A program made the position numbers and the translations under genes. The notes beneath the pieces are model-generated. The model searched no databases. It was not told the DNA's origin and saw only the letters and a list, made by a program, of their open reading frames with translations. Positions 42,266 through 51,240 of a stretch of DNA of 64,000 nucleotides are shown here, in pieces. This stretch comes from Streptomyces xantholiticus (GTDB lineage: Bacteria; Actinomycetota; Actinomycetes; Streptomycetales; Streptomycetaceae). Position 1 is the first letter of the stretch; the number at the start of each line of letters is the position of its first letter. The DNA lies in assembly GCF_014651015.1 (NCBI RefSeq), contig NZ_BMWB01000019.1:71793-135792 (forward strand). Direction: 5' to 3'.

Positions 42266-43078
42266 ATGCCGGACCAGACGGTTGACCGGGCGGGCGGGGC
42301 GCGTACGGCCCCGCCCGCCGTACATGTCGAGGGCCTGTGGAAGCGGTTCGGCGAGCAGATCGCCGTCGCCGGCATCGACCTGACACTGCCGGCCGGCAGC
42401 TTCATCGGGCTGGTCGGGCCGAACGGCGCGGGCAAGACCACGACCCTGTCGATGGTCACGGGCCTGCTCCGCCCCGATCAGGGCCGGGTGCAGGTCGCCG
42501 GCCACGACGTGTGGCTCGACCCGGTCGAGGTCAAGTCGCGGATCGGCGTGCTGCCGGAAGGGCTGCGGCTCTTCGAACGCCTGTCGGGACGTGAACTGCT
42601 CGCCTACAACGGTCGGTTGCGCGGCCTGCCGGGCGACGAGGTCGACAAGCGGGCCGGGCAGCTGCTGGACGTACTCGATCTCGCGGGGGCGCAGCACAAG
42701 CTGGTCGTCGACTACTCGACCGGGATGCGCAAGAAGATCGGCCTCGCGGCGGCGCTGCTGCACAACCCTGAAGTGCTGTTCCTCGACGAACCGTTCGAAG
42801 GCGTCGACCCGGTGTCCGCGCAGACGATCCGCGGGGTGCTCGAGCGGTACACCGCCTCCGGGGCGACCGTCGTCTTCTCCAGCCATGTGATGGAGCTGGT
42901 CGAGTCGCTGTGCGACTGGGTCGCGGTGATGGCGGCGGGCACGATCCGGGCACAAGGCCCGCTGGCAGAGGTCCTCGGCGATGCGCCGTCGCTGCAGGCC
43001 GCGTTCCTGGAACTGGTCGGAGCGCAGGGCCGGGACAACGGGAAGTCGCTGGACTGGCTCGGCGGCGGTGCCCGTTGA
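42266..43078 (+). CDS. ABC transporter ATP-binding protein
   Basis: 270 aa. Walker A GLVGPNGAGKTTTLSM, signature YSTGMRKKIGLAAALLHNPE (variant of LSGGQ), Walker B VLFLDEPFEGVDPVS, H-loop FSSHVMELVE. Typical of ABC-2 exporter ATPases of the CcmA/NatA type. Stop and next start overlap (TTGA), giving a two-gene exporter with the permease downstream. Confidence 0.9.
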   Translation: MPDQTVDRAGGARTAPPAVHVEGLWKRFGEQIAVAGIDLTLPAGSFIGLVGPNGAGKTTTLSMVTGLLRPDQGRVQVAGHDVWLDPVEVKSRIGVLPEGLRLFERLSGRELLAYNGRLRGLPGDEVDKRAGQLLDVLDLAGAQHKLVVDYSTGMRKKIGLAAALLHNPEVLFLDEPFEGVDPVSAQTIRGVLERYTASGATVVFSSHVMELVESLCDWVAVMAAGTIRAQGPLAEVLGDAPSLQAAFLELVGAQGRDNGKSLDWLGGGAR

Positions 43079-44673
43079 GCACGGCATCCCTGACGTCCGT
43101 CTTCGTACGGCTGAAGCTGTCGCTTCTGCGCAACGGGCTGCGCCAGTCGTCGGGACGCAGGGCCGCGTTCATCGTCTCGATGGTGGTGGTGCTGCTGTTC
43201 GCCGCGCTCCAACTGCTCGGACTGCTCCTGCTGCGCGGCAACGAACACGCCCTGTCGCTCGTCGTCCTGCTCACCGGTCTGCTCGCGCTCGGCTGGGCGG
43301 TGCTGCCGCTCTTCTTCCCGAGCGGCGACGAGACACTGGACCCGACGCGCCTGGTGATGCTGCCGCTGCGGCCCGGGCCGCTGGTGGCCTCGCTGCTCGT
43401 CGCGTCGCTGGTCGGCATCGGCCCGCTGTTCACGCTCTGCATGGTCGTCGGCTCGGCCGTCGCGCTCTCGCACGGCGCCGTCGCGCTGCTCGTGTCGATC
43501 GTCGCCGTGCCGCTGACGCTGCTGGTCTGCCTGGCGCTGGCCCGTACCGTCGCGGCCGCCAACATCCGGCTGCTCACCTCCCGCCGGGGGCGCGATCTGG
43601 CGGTGCTCAGCGGCCTGGTGATCGCGGTGGGCATCCAGTTCGTGAACTTCGGTGTGCAGCGCCTCGGTGACGCGGGCGGTCTCGCCGCGCTGGAGCCGGC
43701 CGCGGCGATCGTACGGTGGGTACCGCCCGCGTCCGCGATCGGCGCGGTGGACTCCGCGAGCGACGGCGCGTACGGCGCCGCGCTCGCCCAACTCGCCCTG
43801 TCCGCGCTGGCTCTCGTCCTCCTGCTGCGGGCCTGGCGGCGGAGCCTGACGAAACTGATGACGACCCCGGACGGTTCGACGCTCGCCGCGGCGTCGGAGC
43901 CCACCCGGGGACCGTCCTCCGCAGGCAGGCTGCACGGGCTGCTGCCGGAGGGCCGCACCGGAACGGTCATGCAGCGCAGCTTCAAATACATCTGGCGCGA
44001 CCCCAAGACCAAGGGCGCCTGGGTGTCGTCGCTGGCGATCGGGTTGATCGTGCCGATCTTCAACGCCCTGCAGGGCACCGGCTCGATCTACTTCGCCTGC
44101 TTCGCCGCCGGGATGCTCGGCATCATGATGTACAACCAGTTCGGCCAGGACACCTCGGCCTTCTGGATGGTCGCCATGACGATCTCCTCCACGCGCGACG
44201 CGTACGAGGAACTACGGGCCCGGGCCCTGGCGATGCTCGTCATCACCCTCCCGTACATGACGCTGGTGTCCCTGCTCACCGCGGCGGCGCTCGGCCGGTG
44301 GCACGACCTGCCGGAGGTGCTGGGCCTGTCGTTCGCCCTGCTCGGCGCGATGCTGGCGACGGGCGCGGTCTCGTCGGCCCGTTTCCCGTATTCGATCCCG
44401 CAGGACAGCGCGTACAAGAACGTGGCGCCGGGGCAGGGCGGCCTCGCCTGGCTCTCGCTCCTCGGCGGCATGGTCATGGCGGCGCTGCTGTGCGCCCCGG
44501 TGATCGTCCTCACGGTCCTGCTGAACGCCTCGGCCGGCTCCGGCACGCAGGGGCTCCTGCTGCCGGTCGGCGCGGCCTACGGGGCACTGATCGCATGGGC
44601 GGGCGTGCGGATCGCGGCCCCGCAGACGGCGAGGCGGCTGCCGGAGATCCTCACGGCGGTCAGCAAGGGGTGA
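43075..44673 (+). CDS. ABC-2-type transporter permease
   Basis: 532 aa with roughly 12 hydrophobic helices (AAFIVSMVVVLLFAALQLLG, LVVLLTGLLALGWAVLPLFF, LVVSLLTAAALGRW-like segments). The start is probably TTG 43075, overlapping the ATPase TGA. A central soluble loop (TRGPSSAGRLHGLLPEGRTG, then QRSFKYIWRDPKTKGAWVSS) matches large Streptomyces exporters with an internally duplicated membrane unit. Substrate unknown. Confidence 0.85.
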   Translation: MSTASLTSVFVRLKLSLLRNGLRQSSGRRAAFIVSMVVVLLFAALQLLGLLLLRGNEHALSLVVLLTGLLALGWAVLPLFFPSGDETLDPTRLVMLPLRPGPLVASLLVASLVGIGPLFTLCMVVGSAVALSHGAVALLVSIVAVPLTLLVCLALARTVAAANIRLLTSRRGRDLAVLSGLVIAVGIQFVNFGVQRLGDAGGLAALEPAAAIVRWVPPASAIGAVDSASDGAYGAALAQLALSALALVLLLRAWRRSLTKLMTTPDGSTLAAASEPTRGPSSAGRLHGLLPEGRTGTVMQRSFKYIWRDPKTKGAWVSSLAIGLIVPIFNALQGTGSIYFACFAAGMLGIMMYNQFGQDTSAFWMVAMTISSTRDAYEELRARALAMLVITLPYMTLVSLLTAAALGRWHDLPEVLGLSFALLGAMLATGAVSSARFPYSIPQDSAYKNVAPGQGGLAWLSLLGGMVMAALLCAPVIVLTVLLNASAGSGTQGLLLPVGAAYGALIAWAGVRIAAPQTARRLPEILTAVSKG

Positions 44674-44716
44674 CGGGCCCGGTGCGCAGGGTGCCGCCGT
44701 CGGTTTGAGTAGCGTC

Positions 44717-45253
44717 ATGGCCATGTCGATGCCGCAGAACCCGTACGGGCAGCAGCCGAATCCGTACGGCCAACCGCAGTACCCGCAGCAGCCGGGGCAC
44801 CCGCAGCCCGGCTACGGGCAGCAGCCCCACCCGGCGGCGGGCGGCTGGGGCGGCCCGCCGCCGTACGGCCCGCCGCCGGTGCCGCCGAGGAAGAACCGTA
44901 CCGGCCTGACCCTCACCCTGGCGCTCGGGGCGATCCCGCTGATCCTCCTCCTCGTCTGGTTCGGCAACAGCGTCGACCTGCACCCGGACGACGCGGGCGG
45001 CGGCAGCGAATTCCCCGTTGCCGAATACGAACTGACGACACCGAAGACGCTGCTCGACGGGAAGTACGAGCTCGCCGACGACCAGTCCGCCCAGCGGCAG
45101 CAGCAGCTCGAGTCGTCCCCCGTCGACGAGTCCAGCATCCGGGATCCGCAGGCCACGGTGGCCCAGTACACGTCCACCTCGGAGGGCCGTGTTCGGCCTC
45201 GGGGAACATCGGTACAGCGGTTGGCGCTGAGAACGATCACGGTCAGGGCGTGA
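44717..45253 (+). pseudogene. Truncated membrane-anchored protein interrupted by a mobile island
   Basis: About 178 codons. A Pro/Gln/Tyr-rich N-terminus (NPYGQQPNPYGQPQYP) precedes one membrane helix (TLTLALGAIPLILLLVWFG) and an extracytoplasmic start (KTLLDGKYELADDQSAQRQQ, QATVAQYTSTSEG). After about 45190 the frame gives RVRPRGTSVQRLALRTITVR, out of character, just where a GGGG-starting candidate transposon end (45201) and a resolvase-like relic begin. Full-length relatives, as I recall, continue for another 80-100 residues. The intact C-terminal part is not seen in the window. Confidence 0.55.
45201..45240. repeat. Candidate left end (terminal inverted repeat) of a Tn3-family element
   Basis: It begins GGGGAACATCGG and includes GAGAACGATCACGG, resembling Tn3-family ends, which start GGGG at the outer edge. 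It sits at the point where the 44717 gene loses sense and just outside the resolvase-like relic. The matching right end was not found, so the call is tentative. Confidence 0.3.
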
Positions 45254-45758
45254 GCGCGCTGACCCGGTTCTCGTACTCTCGGCGGGCCTTGCGCTGGGCC
45301 GGGACTGCGGGGAGGCCCTGGCCGCCGTCGAGCGGCTGGCAGCGGGCGAGGAGTTGGTGGTGTACGGCGGGGACGGCGCCGACGCGCAGGGTGTAGCCCT
45401 GACCGCGCCGTACGGTCGCCCCCTGGTCGAGCGCGGCGCGCTCGGCGGGCTCCAGCTCGGTGGTGCGGAGGTAGTCGGCGACCTTGCCCGGCATGTCGAG
45501 GGTGACCGGCAGCTCCGGGGCGGGCGCGTCCTCCTCGCTGACGGTGTGGTCGGGCAGGAGGTCGGCGACGGCGGTACGGATCGCACCGCGGCTGACGCCG
45601 TGGTCACGGGCGAGGGCGGCGATGGACCGGCCTTCCAGGTACGCGGTGCGCACGGCGTCGGTCTGGTCGGCCGGGATGGAAGAAACCCGCCCGCCGCATC
45701 GATGATCTCCTGTCCGCGTTCCATGACGCGCTCGGAGGAGCTGCTCCCACGCCATCAC
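45243..45758 (-). pseudogene. Resolvase/recombinase-associated HTH protein, N-terminally truncated
   Basis: The recognisable part (45243-45683) includes the helix-turn-helix TAYLEGRSIAALARDHGVSR, then LPVTLDMPGKVADYLRTTE and a C-terminal KARREYENRVSALTP. Such sequences follow the catalytic domain in actinobacterial serine-recombinase/resolvase genes. The first 25 codons of the ORF look unrelated, and no catalytic Ser domain precedes them. With the Tn3 transposase relic 4 kb away it suggests a dismantled transposon. Confidence 0.5.
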
Positions 45759-46495
45759 CGCAGCGGCGGCCCCTCATTGCCCCGATCCAAGCCATCACGC
45801 ACTGACCGGTACATAGGGACGCCGGTCGGGCGCTGCGCAGGGCGTGGTCGCAGTCCCCGAGGATGAGTGACCGCTTGAGGGCGGGTGGTGGGGTGTGGAC
45901 CCACAGTCGTAGCTCCAGGGACAGGCAGCCGCTTCCCTCCGGTGATCGAGCAGCCGACTCTAGTCGGCGCCTCGATCACTCGTCACGTCCGGGCGCGTCC
46001 CGAGTTCGTCGAGGACGACCCGGAGGAGCCGGGCCCATACGCGGGCCCGGCTCCACTGGGCGAAGCATCGGTAAACCGGCTGCCGGCACGGACCGAACGC
46101 AGGTGGGAGCTGCCGCCAGGTGCATCCCGAGGTGGCCACGAAGATGATCGCGGCCAGTGCTCGCGGTCACCGGCTCGGAGCCGGCCCCGCCCTGCGAACG
46201 CTTCAGCTCCGTCGGCGGACCCTCCGAAGCAGCACAAACAACTCGTGAGGCTCCAGCCGTTCAACCAGATGCGTCATGCTCCTCACGGGGCGACGGCTGT
46301 CGGACACCTAGCGGCTGAGCTTCCTTGTCGCGACTGTCTGGGCGCTGCTGGACGGGCATCTCATCACTCTGGCCCTGACGGTGCGCCTAGTGGGCGCCCC
46401 GGAAGCGCTGCTGTGGCACTCCACGTCCGTGCCGGCCAAGGTGCGGCAACTGCTGCCGCCCGGCAGGCATCCCGGACCAGCGTGCGGTCTCTTTC
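45759..46495. other. Degraded stretch of the island
   Basis: Contains the IS5-type relic (45964-46277). Between 46310 and 46510 the plus strand has a short open frame (ALLDGHLITLALTVRLVGAP, then LLWHSTSVPAKVRQLLPPG) preceded by a stop and running into the 3' end of the secreted-protein gene. It may be another gene fragment of unknown family. Confidence 0.35.
45964..46277 (-). mobile_element. IS5-family transposase relic, frameshifted
   Basis: Three frames must be joined. The first gives MTHLVERLEPHELFVLLRRV, the second AGRGRLRAGDRE, the third AAIIFVATSGCTWRQLPPAF, then YRCFAQWSRARVWARLLRVV and VLDELGT. These are the N-terminal DUF4096-like motifs of Streptomyces IS5-type transposases. The catalytic DDE part is missing. 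At least two frameshifts and a 3' truncation make it dead. Confidence 0.7.
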
Positions 46496-47191
46496 TCAAA
46501 TCACTGCGCCGACAGTCTCAAGGTGGTAGTGCACGGTGCATGACGAGTTGGATTCCCCGCCGGAGGAGGCTTTGTCCGACAGTGAAAGGCCAGGCAGTGT
46601 GGAGTAAGTGAGATTCCCAATGAAGAGATTACCTTCACACAGCACGTCATCCCCCGAGGAACTGTCCTTGTCCATGAACTTGTAGGAGATCTTCAGCTGA
46701 TCGCCCGCATATACGGACATCTCGACCTTGTTGTTGTTCTTAATCCGGGGGTGGCTTGAATCGCAACTCTTGTAAGTGCCGCTTGCGCAGAGGAATGTAT
46801 CTGAGAATTTGTACTGAGTGCCTGAGTAAACCCCTCTGGGGCAACTGGCCAGGTCTTGATTGTTGCTATTCCATGGCGCATTGGACCACTCAGTCCCGTT
46901 GTACGAGCAATCCCGATCTTCTTCGCGCCACGCCGCGAGGTTAAGGGCGCCATTGCGCCTTACGGTGGCGGCACCGGGGGCCTGAGATCCGGCCGATAGG
47001 GTTCCGTAGACCTCAGCCCGATCGCAACCCTCGAAGAATTCGCAATCGTTGAAGGTCGAGGAGAATCCGTCAAATGTGACCTCCACGATGTAGTAGTCTG
47101 GGAGTGCGGCCGCCTGAGCTGAAGTTCCGGGAATCAAAAATCCCGCAGTCACAGCCACGAGAGCAGCTGCAGATGACAGAAGCTTCTTCAT
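46496..47191 (-). CDS. Secreted cysteine-rich protein of unknown function
   Basis: 231 aa. Sec signal peptide MKKLLSSAAALVAVTAGFLI ending near SAQA-A. The mature protein has eight Cys (NDCEFFEGCD, RDCSYNG, ASCPRG, FLCASGTYKSCDSS, VLCEGN, SSCTVHY), probably four disulfides, and many Asn/Ser/Tyr, suggesting a beta-rich secreted domain. GGGGA lies 5 nt before ATG 47191. GC content and codon use are clearly lower than the flanks, pointing to foreign origin. No family is recognised. Confidence 0.7.
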   Translation of the reverse strand: MKKLLSSAAALVAVTAGFLIPGTSAQAAALPDYYIVEVTFDGFSSTFNDCEFFEGCDRAEVYGTLSAGSQAPGAATVRRNGALNLAAWREEDRDCSYNGTEWSNAPWNSNNQDLASCPRGVYSGTQYKFSDTFLCASGTYKSCDSSHPRIKNNNKVEMSVYAGDQLKISYKFMDKDSSSGDDVLCEGNLFIGNLTYSTLPGLSLSDKASSGGESNSSCTVHYHLETVGAVI

Positions 47192-47644
47192 GAGATCCCC
47201 ATCCTAGAAACTACTCGCTAGCTTATTCATTGATCCGGGCATTCCTGCACCTTGATTCGAGTTGCGAAAGCCCTGTGGAGCGTCTCAGGCACCCCTACCG
47301 AATTGTCATGCGCCCCGTATGTATTTCGCGTAGATGATTTCCGATGGCACGTTCCAGACGGCCGGGCGAGGCGGTCAGAGCCACGGTGCCGGTCCTGTTG
47401 TCATAGGCGCTGGATCTCTTCGACGGTGTGGCCGTCATTTCGGTGACGGCCGGGCGCAGGGCTCCGCCAAGGTTTCGATCGCCAAACGAAGGCGGCGGCG
47501 CCGACTACAAGATCGCGCTGGCCGGACTCAGCACAGGCTGTATCGGCGCCACCGCTCAAATCCGTCTTCGGTACCTAGCACCGGGCGCGGCTTCGCTGGG
47601 AAGTCTCAATTGCTCCACAGCACGGCCGCATGTCGCGGCAGCGC
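47192..47644. other. 453-nt gap in the island
   Basis: The right half (from about 47340) is GC-richer than the flanking secreted-protein genes and could be a fragment of Streptomyces sequence. Short plus-strand frames occur, but none has a ribosome site or recognisable motif. The promoter of the 47191 gene must lie at its left edge. Confidence 0.3.
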
Positions 47645-48064
47645 TCAGAACGCTGGCGACACCGTGGTGAAGAACATCCCATACGTGCTTGTCGCAGTGT
47701 CAGCCCAGGTGGGGGTCTGGTCGAGCGTCCACGGGGTGCTGCAGGAGAAACTCTGTCCCGGTGCGACGGCGCGGGAAGGGCATGTACGCCCGGTGGTGCC
47801 GAAGTCCGCGCTGTTCCTCACCTCAAGGCCGGCGGTGTTGGTGATGCCTCCCGTATTGGTCACGATCCCATGGGCGTAGCTGTGGCTACCGTCTTTGACG
47901 AGGCACGCCTTCTGCCAGAACCCCGACAGGTGGGGGACTGCCTGCCACGCGCTGCAGCTTTGAACCTGAGCCGCACTGGCCTCCGCCGCGGAGAATCCGA
48001 CAATCGCTGCACTCGCTAGTGCAGTCGCCGACAAGATTCCCGCTAGTCGCTTCAGGCGCTTCAT
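47645..48064 (-). CDS. Small secreted protein of unknown function
   Basis: 139 aa. Start at ATG 48064 with GAGAGA 8 nt upstream; MKRLKRLAGILSATALASAA is a clear signal peptide with cleavage near ASA-AQV. The mature part of about 105 residues has four Cys (VQSCSAW, QKACLVKDG, RTCPSRAV, FSCSTPW) and a beta-sandwich feel (AHGIVTNTGGITNTAGLEVR). It resembles small secreted proteins of Streptomyces in layout, but no family is recognised. It lies between relics in the low-GC island. Confidence 0.65.
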   Translation of the reverse strand: MKRLKRLAGILSATALASAAIVGFSAAEASAAQVQSCSAWQAVPHLSGFWQKACLVKDGSHSYAHGIVTNTGGITNTAGLEVRNSADFGTTGRTCPSRAVAPGQSFSCSTPWTLDQTPTWADTATSTYGMFFTTVSPAF

Positions 48065-48657
48065 TGAAACATCTCTCTCTGGAGGTCTGCGAATCACTCG
48101 GACTCGGCTGCCTATCTACCAACCAGTGACGGTCGGGTTTTGATTCATGACTGCCCCATTAAGGCGCTGTGTCAGCCAGGTTCCGCTGCAGCGTTTGCCG
48201 AGAATTTCATGCATTATTGGAACACCCGCCCGACTCCATGCGTAGAGTAATGACTACTCACAAAAAGTGACGCCGGTACAGAAGCGGCTGCGTCGCCCCC
48301 AAGATGGACGCGTTTCCCGACACCGGACACCAGCCGGCAGCAAGGCCAGAGCAGACGGAAAGATGCCCAGCAGTAACTGCGATAAGCATCCATCTGCCGC
48401 TGGATGTAGCGGAGGGTAGCGGGCCTTACGTACAGCTACTTGTCGCTTCACGGCAGCTTCGGGAGCGCAGGGCCTTTACGATCACGCCTGGGCCAGCTCA
48501 CCTTGCGAAAGCCCGCGTGAGACACGTTGCCCCTGTCAACTGCGAAGCAGCAGACAGCCTCTCCCTCCGGCCAGGGGGCTGAGGTAAGGATTGCGGGTTC
48601 ACGGCCTTGCCGTGCCCCTGTGCCTAAACTCGCGGCAGTCGATCTTTGAAGGTTGTA
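48065..48657. other. 593-nt gap in the island
   Basis: AT-richer than the rest. It contains an inverted repeat GAGTA-N5-TACTC (48245-48259) followed by CAC-AAAAA-GTG. A plus-strand ORF of 92 codons at 48304-48582 has no ribosome site and no recognised similarity. Confidence 0.35.
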
Positions 48658-49521
48658 ATGAGCGCGATACATGTACTGGATGGCAAGGCGTTTATGAACA
48701 GGGACTTCGAGGCGGTGACACTCCCCACTCCGTGGCAGATGTACAGCGACTGGGGAAGCTTCATCCACGCCGATCCTGAAGTCCAGGTCTTCCGCAAAAC
48801 TGCGCCTGTCCGAGCTCGCGGAGACTACGAGCTCCACGTCAGCTGCCTGAAACGAGAAGACATCCCCGATGTAAGCTTCGAGCATTTCATCGCACATGAT
48901 CTGCGCGAGTGGCTGGACCTGAATTACAGAGAGGAGCCCAAGAACGCCCCGAAGCGGTTCCACTTCCGCGAACGGCATCACGCGGGACGACTGACGGTCA
49001 TGCCGGTGGCGGAACAGGCGGCTTCCTACGTCAAGTCACTTCCCTATTACCGTGCTCCAGTCGAAGTGCTGTGGGATTTCTCGAACTTCGGCGATCTGCG
49101 GTGGGACAGAGTGGAGAGGTCAGTTCAGCTTCCGGGCCGCCCCGTCCCGAGGACGGACGGTGCTGACGCCCCAGCGGTGGACGGCTCGATGCTGCTTCCC
49201 ACGATTTACGCCGATGTCGAACCCGACTTGATGCATCAGGACATCGAGGCCATCCGCGAAAAACAGCTGGACAGGCTGAACCACATACCCCAGATGCGTC
49301 GTGGCAGCTTGCTGCGCCACGCCATGGCGGAGGAGATTGACGAAGAACTCCAGCCGCTGTCCGCGCTGTGCCGCAAGCACGGCACTTTCGGCGAAGCCGT
49401 TCTGCCAGGAGCATTCGACTCCATCACCGGCTTCTTCCTCAAAGCGTACGACGGAAACTTTGAAGCGACGCTCATCGAGACAGAGATACACTTTTACTCC
49501 ATCTCACTGGCCACCTCCTGA
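48658..49521 (+). CDS. Uncharacterised 287-residue protein
   Basis: ATG 48658 has GAAGG 5 nt upstream; an in-frame TTG lies 12 nt earlier. Soluble, no signal peptide or membrane helix. Segments such as DLREWLDLNYREEPKNAPKR, DFSNFGDLRWDRVERSVQL and IEAIREKQLDRLNHIPQMRR suggest a mixed alpha/beta protein. No family recognised. Lower GC than the flanks and location between transposon relics suggest cargo acquired by transfer. Confidence 0.6.
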   Translation: MSAIHVLDGKAFMNRDFEAVTLPTPWQMYSDWGSFIHADPEVQVFRKTAPVRARGDYELHVSCLKREDIPDVSFEHFIAHDLREWLDLNYREEPKNAPKRFHFRERHHAGRLTVMPVAEQAASYVKSLPYYRAPVEVLWDFSNFGDLRWDRVERSVQLPGRPVPRTDGADAPAVDGSMLLPTIYADVEPDLMHQDIEAIREKQLDRLNHIPQMRRGSLLRHAMAEEIDEELQPLSALCRKHGTFGEAVLPGAFDSITGFFLKAYDGNFEATLIETEIHFYSISLATS

Positions 49522-49561
49522 CCGGAACATCAGCCCAGAAGGGCCAAGAAGCGCGGGCGCT

Positions 49562-50380
49562 TCAGTCGGCGGGCGTCTCGTCTTCGTTCTCGTCAAGCTC
49601 TGGAGCGTCTGGGTCACGCAGCGGGCGCAGGGCGCCGGCGGCCGGGGTAGAGGCGGTGAAGCTGTAACGGCCGAGCAGGTTCAGGTTGCGGTGCTTGACC
49701 GGGGACAGTCGGGCGATGTCCTCGTCACGGATTTCGTGGCCTTCGGCGCGGAGCTGTTCGACGGCAGCGTCGATGTACTTCGTGGTCCACAGCACGATGG
49801 CGTTGAGGACCAGGCCGAGCGCGCCAAGCTGGTCCTCCATCCCGTCCCGGTACGCCTGGTGGATGGTGCCGCGCTTGCCGTGGCACACGTCCCGGGCGAG
49901 CTTGTGGCGGGACTCCTGCACGGTGAGCTGCCGGTTCATCTGACGGCGGTAGGTGTCGTCCACCGGGTCGACCACGCGCAGCAAGTGCTCGGTCTTGGCG
50001 ATCCGCCCGTACTCCGCGAACGCCGCCCCAGCGGCGTCGGGCGCCCGTCACGTCCGAACATCCGCAGCAGGTCGTAGGCGCGGACGTGGTTGGTGACCAG
50101 GGAATCGGCGACCTTCAGCATGTCCGGCCAGTGCGTGATCACCTTGTTCAGGTTCACGCGGTTGCGGGCCAGGTCCTCCACCACGCCGTACGTTCCGGTC
50201 TCGACGCCGGGCATCGTGGCCCGCCAGAACCGCTGGTCGTCCAGGCCCCCGGGTCCGCGCCCAGGACGGCGGCGGCAGCAGCCCGCTTCCCATCTGCGCG
50301 TGGGCCGACGAGAACACGAACGCCTCGGTGTCGGTGATCACGGCTGCCGGGGCGACGCAGTCCCCAAAGGAGGTCGACCT
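49562..50380 (-). mobile_element. Tn3-family transposase relic (C-terminal part, frameshifted)
   Basis: The minus strand, read in three frames, matches the end of a Tn3 transposase: VITDTEAFVFSSAHAQMGSG, then DQRFWRATMPG, GVVEDLARNRVNLNKVITHW, YGRIAKTEHLLRVVDPVDDT, GMEDQLGALGLVLNAIVLWT and EDIARLSPVKHRNLNLLGRY. Frameshifts occur near 50230 and near 50040, and the N-terminal two thirds is absent. It abuts the 3' end of the Zn-ribbon gene at 50380. Confidence 0.8.
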
Positions 50381-51240
50381 CAGTGCCGCGGCGGAGGCCA
50401 CGGCTCAGGTCCGCGAGGAGATCCGCCGGCCGATCGGCTGAGACCGCCGGCGTCCGTCGCCGCCGGAAGGTCGCTGCGGCAGAAGACGCACACGAAGTCC
50501 CCCTCGCGCACGATGTTGAGCTCGCCGCACCCCGGGCAGTGGCGGAAGACGATGTCGTGCGTGAACCGCTTTGGCCGCACGATCCCGGCCCGGTCCAGTG
50601 CGGCGGCAACGGACGGCCAGCAGTCGGGGTCGGGGCAGTAGCCGGTGGACTGGTTGCTGACCTCGGCCACCGCCGGGCGGCCGCCGTCCCACCGGAAGGC
50701 GACCTCACCGGCCGCACGGACACTGTCCCGCCCGGCGCAGGCGACATGCTCGCTGCGCCGGGCGGCCAGCCGCAGGAAGCCGGCGGAGTCGACGACGTAC
50801 GTGAACGGTTCCGCGAACTCCCCGGCCTCACGCTCCGCGGCCCACGCCCTGAACTCCTCGGGACTTCGGACGACCCGGCCCTCCGGCGCATCCTCGGCGG
50901 CCCGCCAGATCTCCCGTGGGCCGACATACCCATAACGCCGGGGGCCGTGCGTGCAGAGGATCGTCCGCTCACGGATCTCCACCGCACACACGCCGGAGAG
51001 GCGCACCTTCGCGCTGTGCGGCGCATCCACCCGCTCCACCCGCTGTCCGTACCGGTCGATCCACTCGACCACCAGGCGCCCGTCCTCGTACGCCTGCCCG
51101 ACCCGGACGACGCCGCCCACGCAGCGCACGACGCACACGGCGCCACGCCCGTCCCTCGCCCGGACTTCGGCGATCTGAAGCTCCGCGTGAGGGCCTGGGC
51201 CCTGCGCGAGCGGCGGCGCGGGCGGACGTGGCACTGTCAC
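50380..51240 (-). CDS. Conserved protein with C-terminal zinc ribbon
   Basis: 286 aa from GTG 51240, overlapping the hydrolase stop (GTGA). The N-terminal half is strand-rich (RGAVCVVRCVGGVVRVGQAY, RLVVEWIDRYGQRVERVDAP); the middle holds PFTYVVDSAGFLRLAARRSE; near the end is a Zn ribbon HCPGCGELNIVREGDFVCVFC. STGYCPDPDCWPSVAAAL gives two more Cys. Similar proteins occur in other Streptomyces as hypotheticals. Translational coupling to the alpha/beta hydrolase suggests joint function. The last 30 residues adjoin the Tn3 relic and might be replaced sequence. Confidence 0.65.
   Translation of the reverse strand: MTVPRPPAPPLAQGPGPHAELQIAEVRARDGRGAVCVVRCVGGVVRVGQAYEDGRLVVEWIDRYGQRVERVDAPHSAKVRLSGVCAVEIRERTILCTHGPRRYGYVGPREIWRAAEDAPEGRVVRSPEEFRAWAAEREAGEFAEPFTYVVDSAGFLRLAARRSEHVACAGRDSVRAAGEVAFRWDGGRPAVAEVSNQSTGYCPDPDCWPSVAAALDRAGIVRPKRFTHDIVFRHCPGCGELNIVREGDFVCVFCRSDLPAATDAGGLSRSAGGSPRGPEPWPPPRH

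Noticed and set aside
48304-48582. 92-codon plus-strand ORF in the island
   Set aside because: No ribosome site, no motif, composition like the surrounding non-coding DNA.
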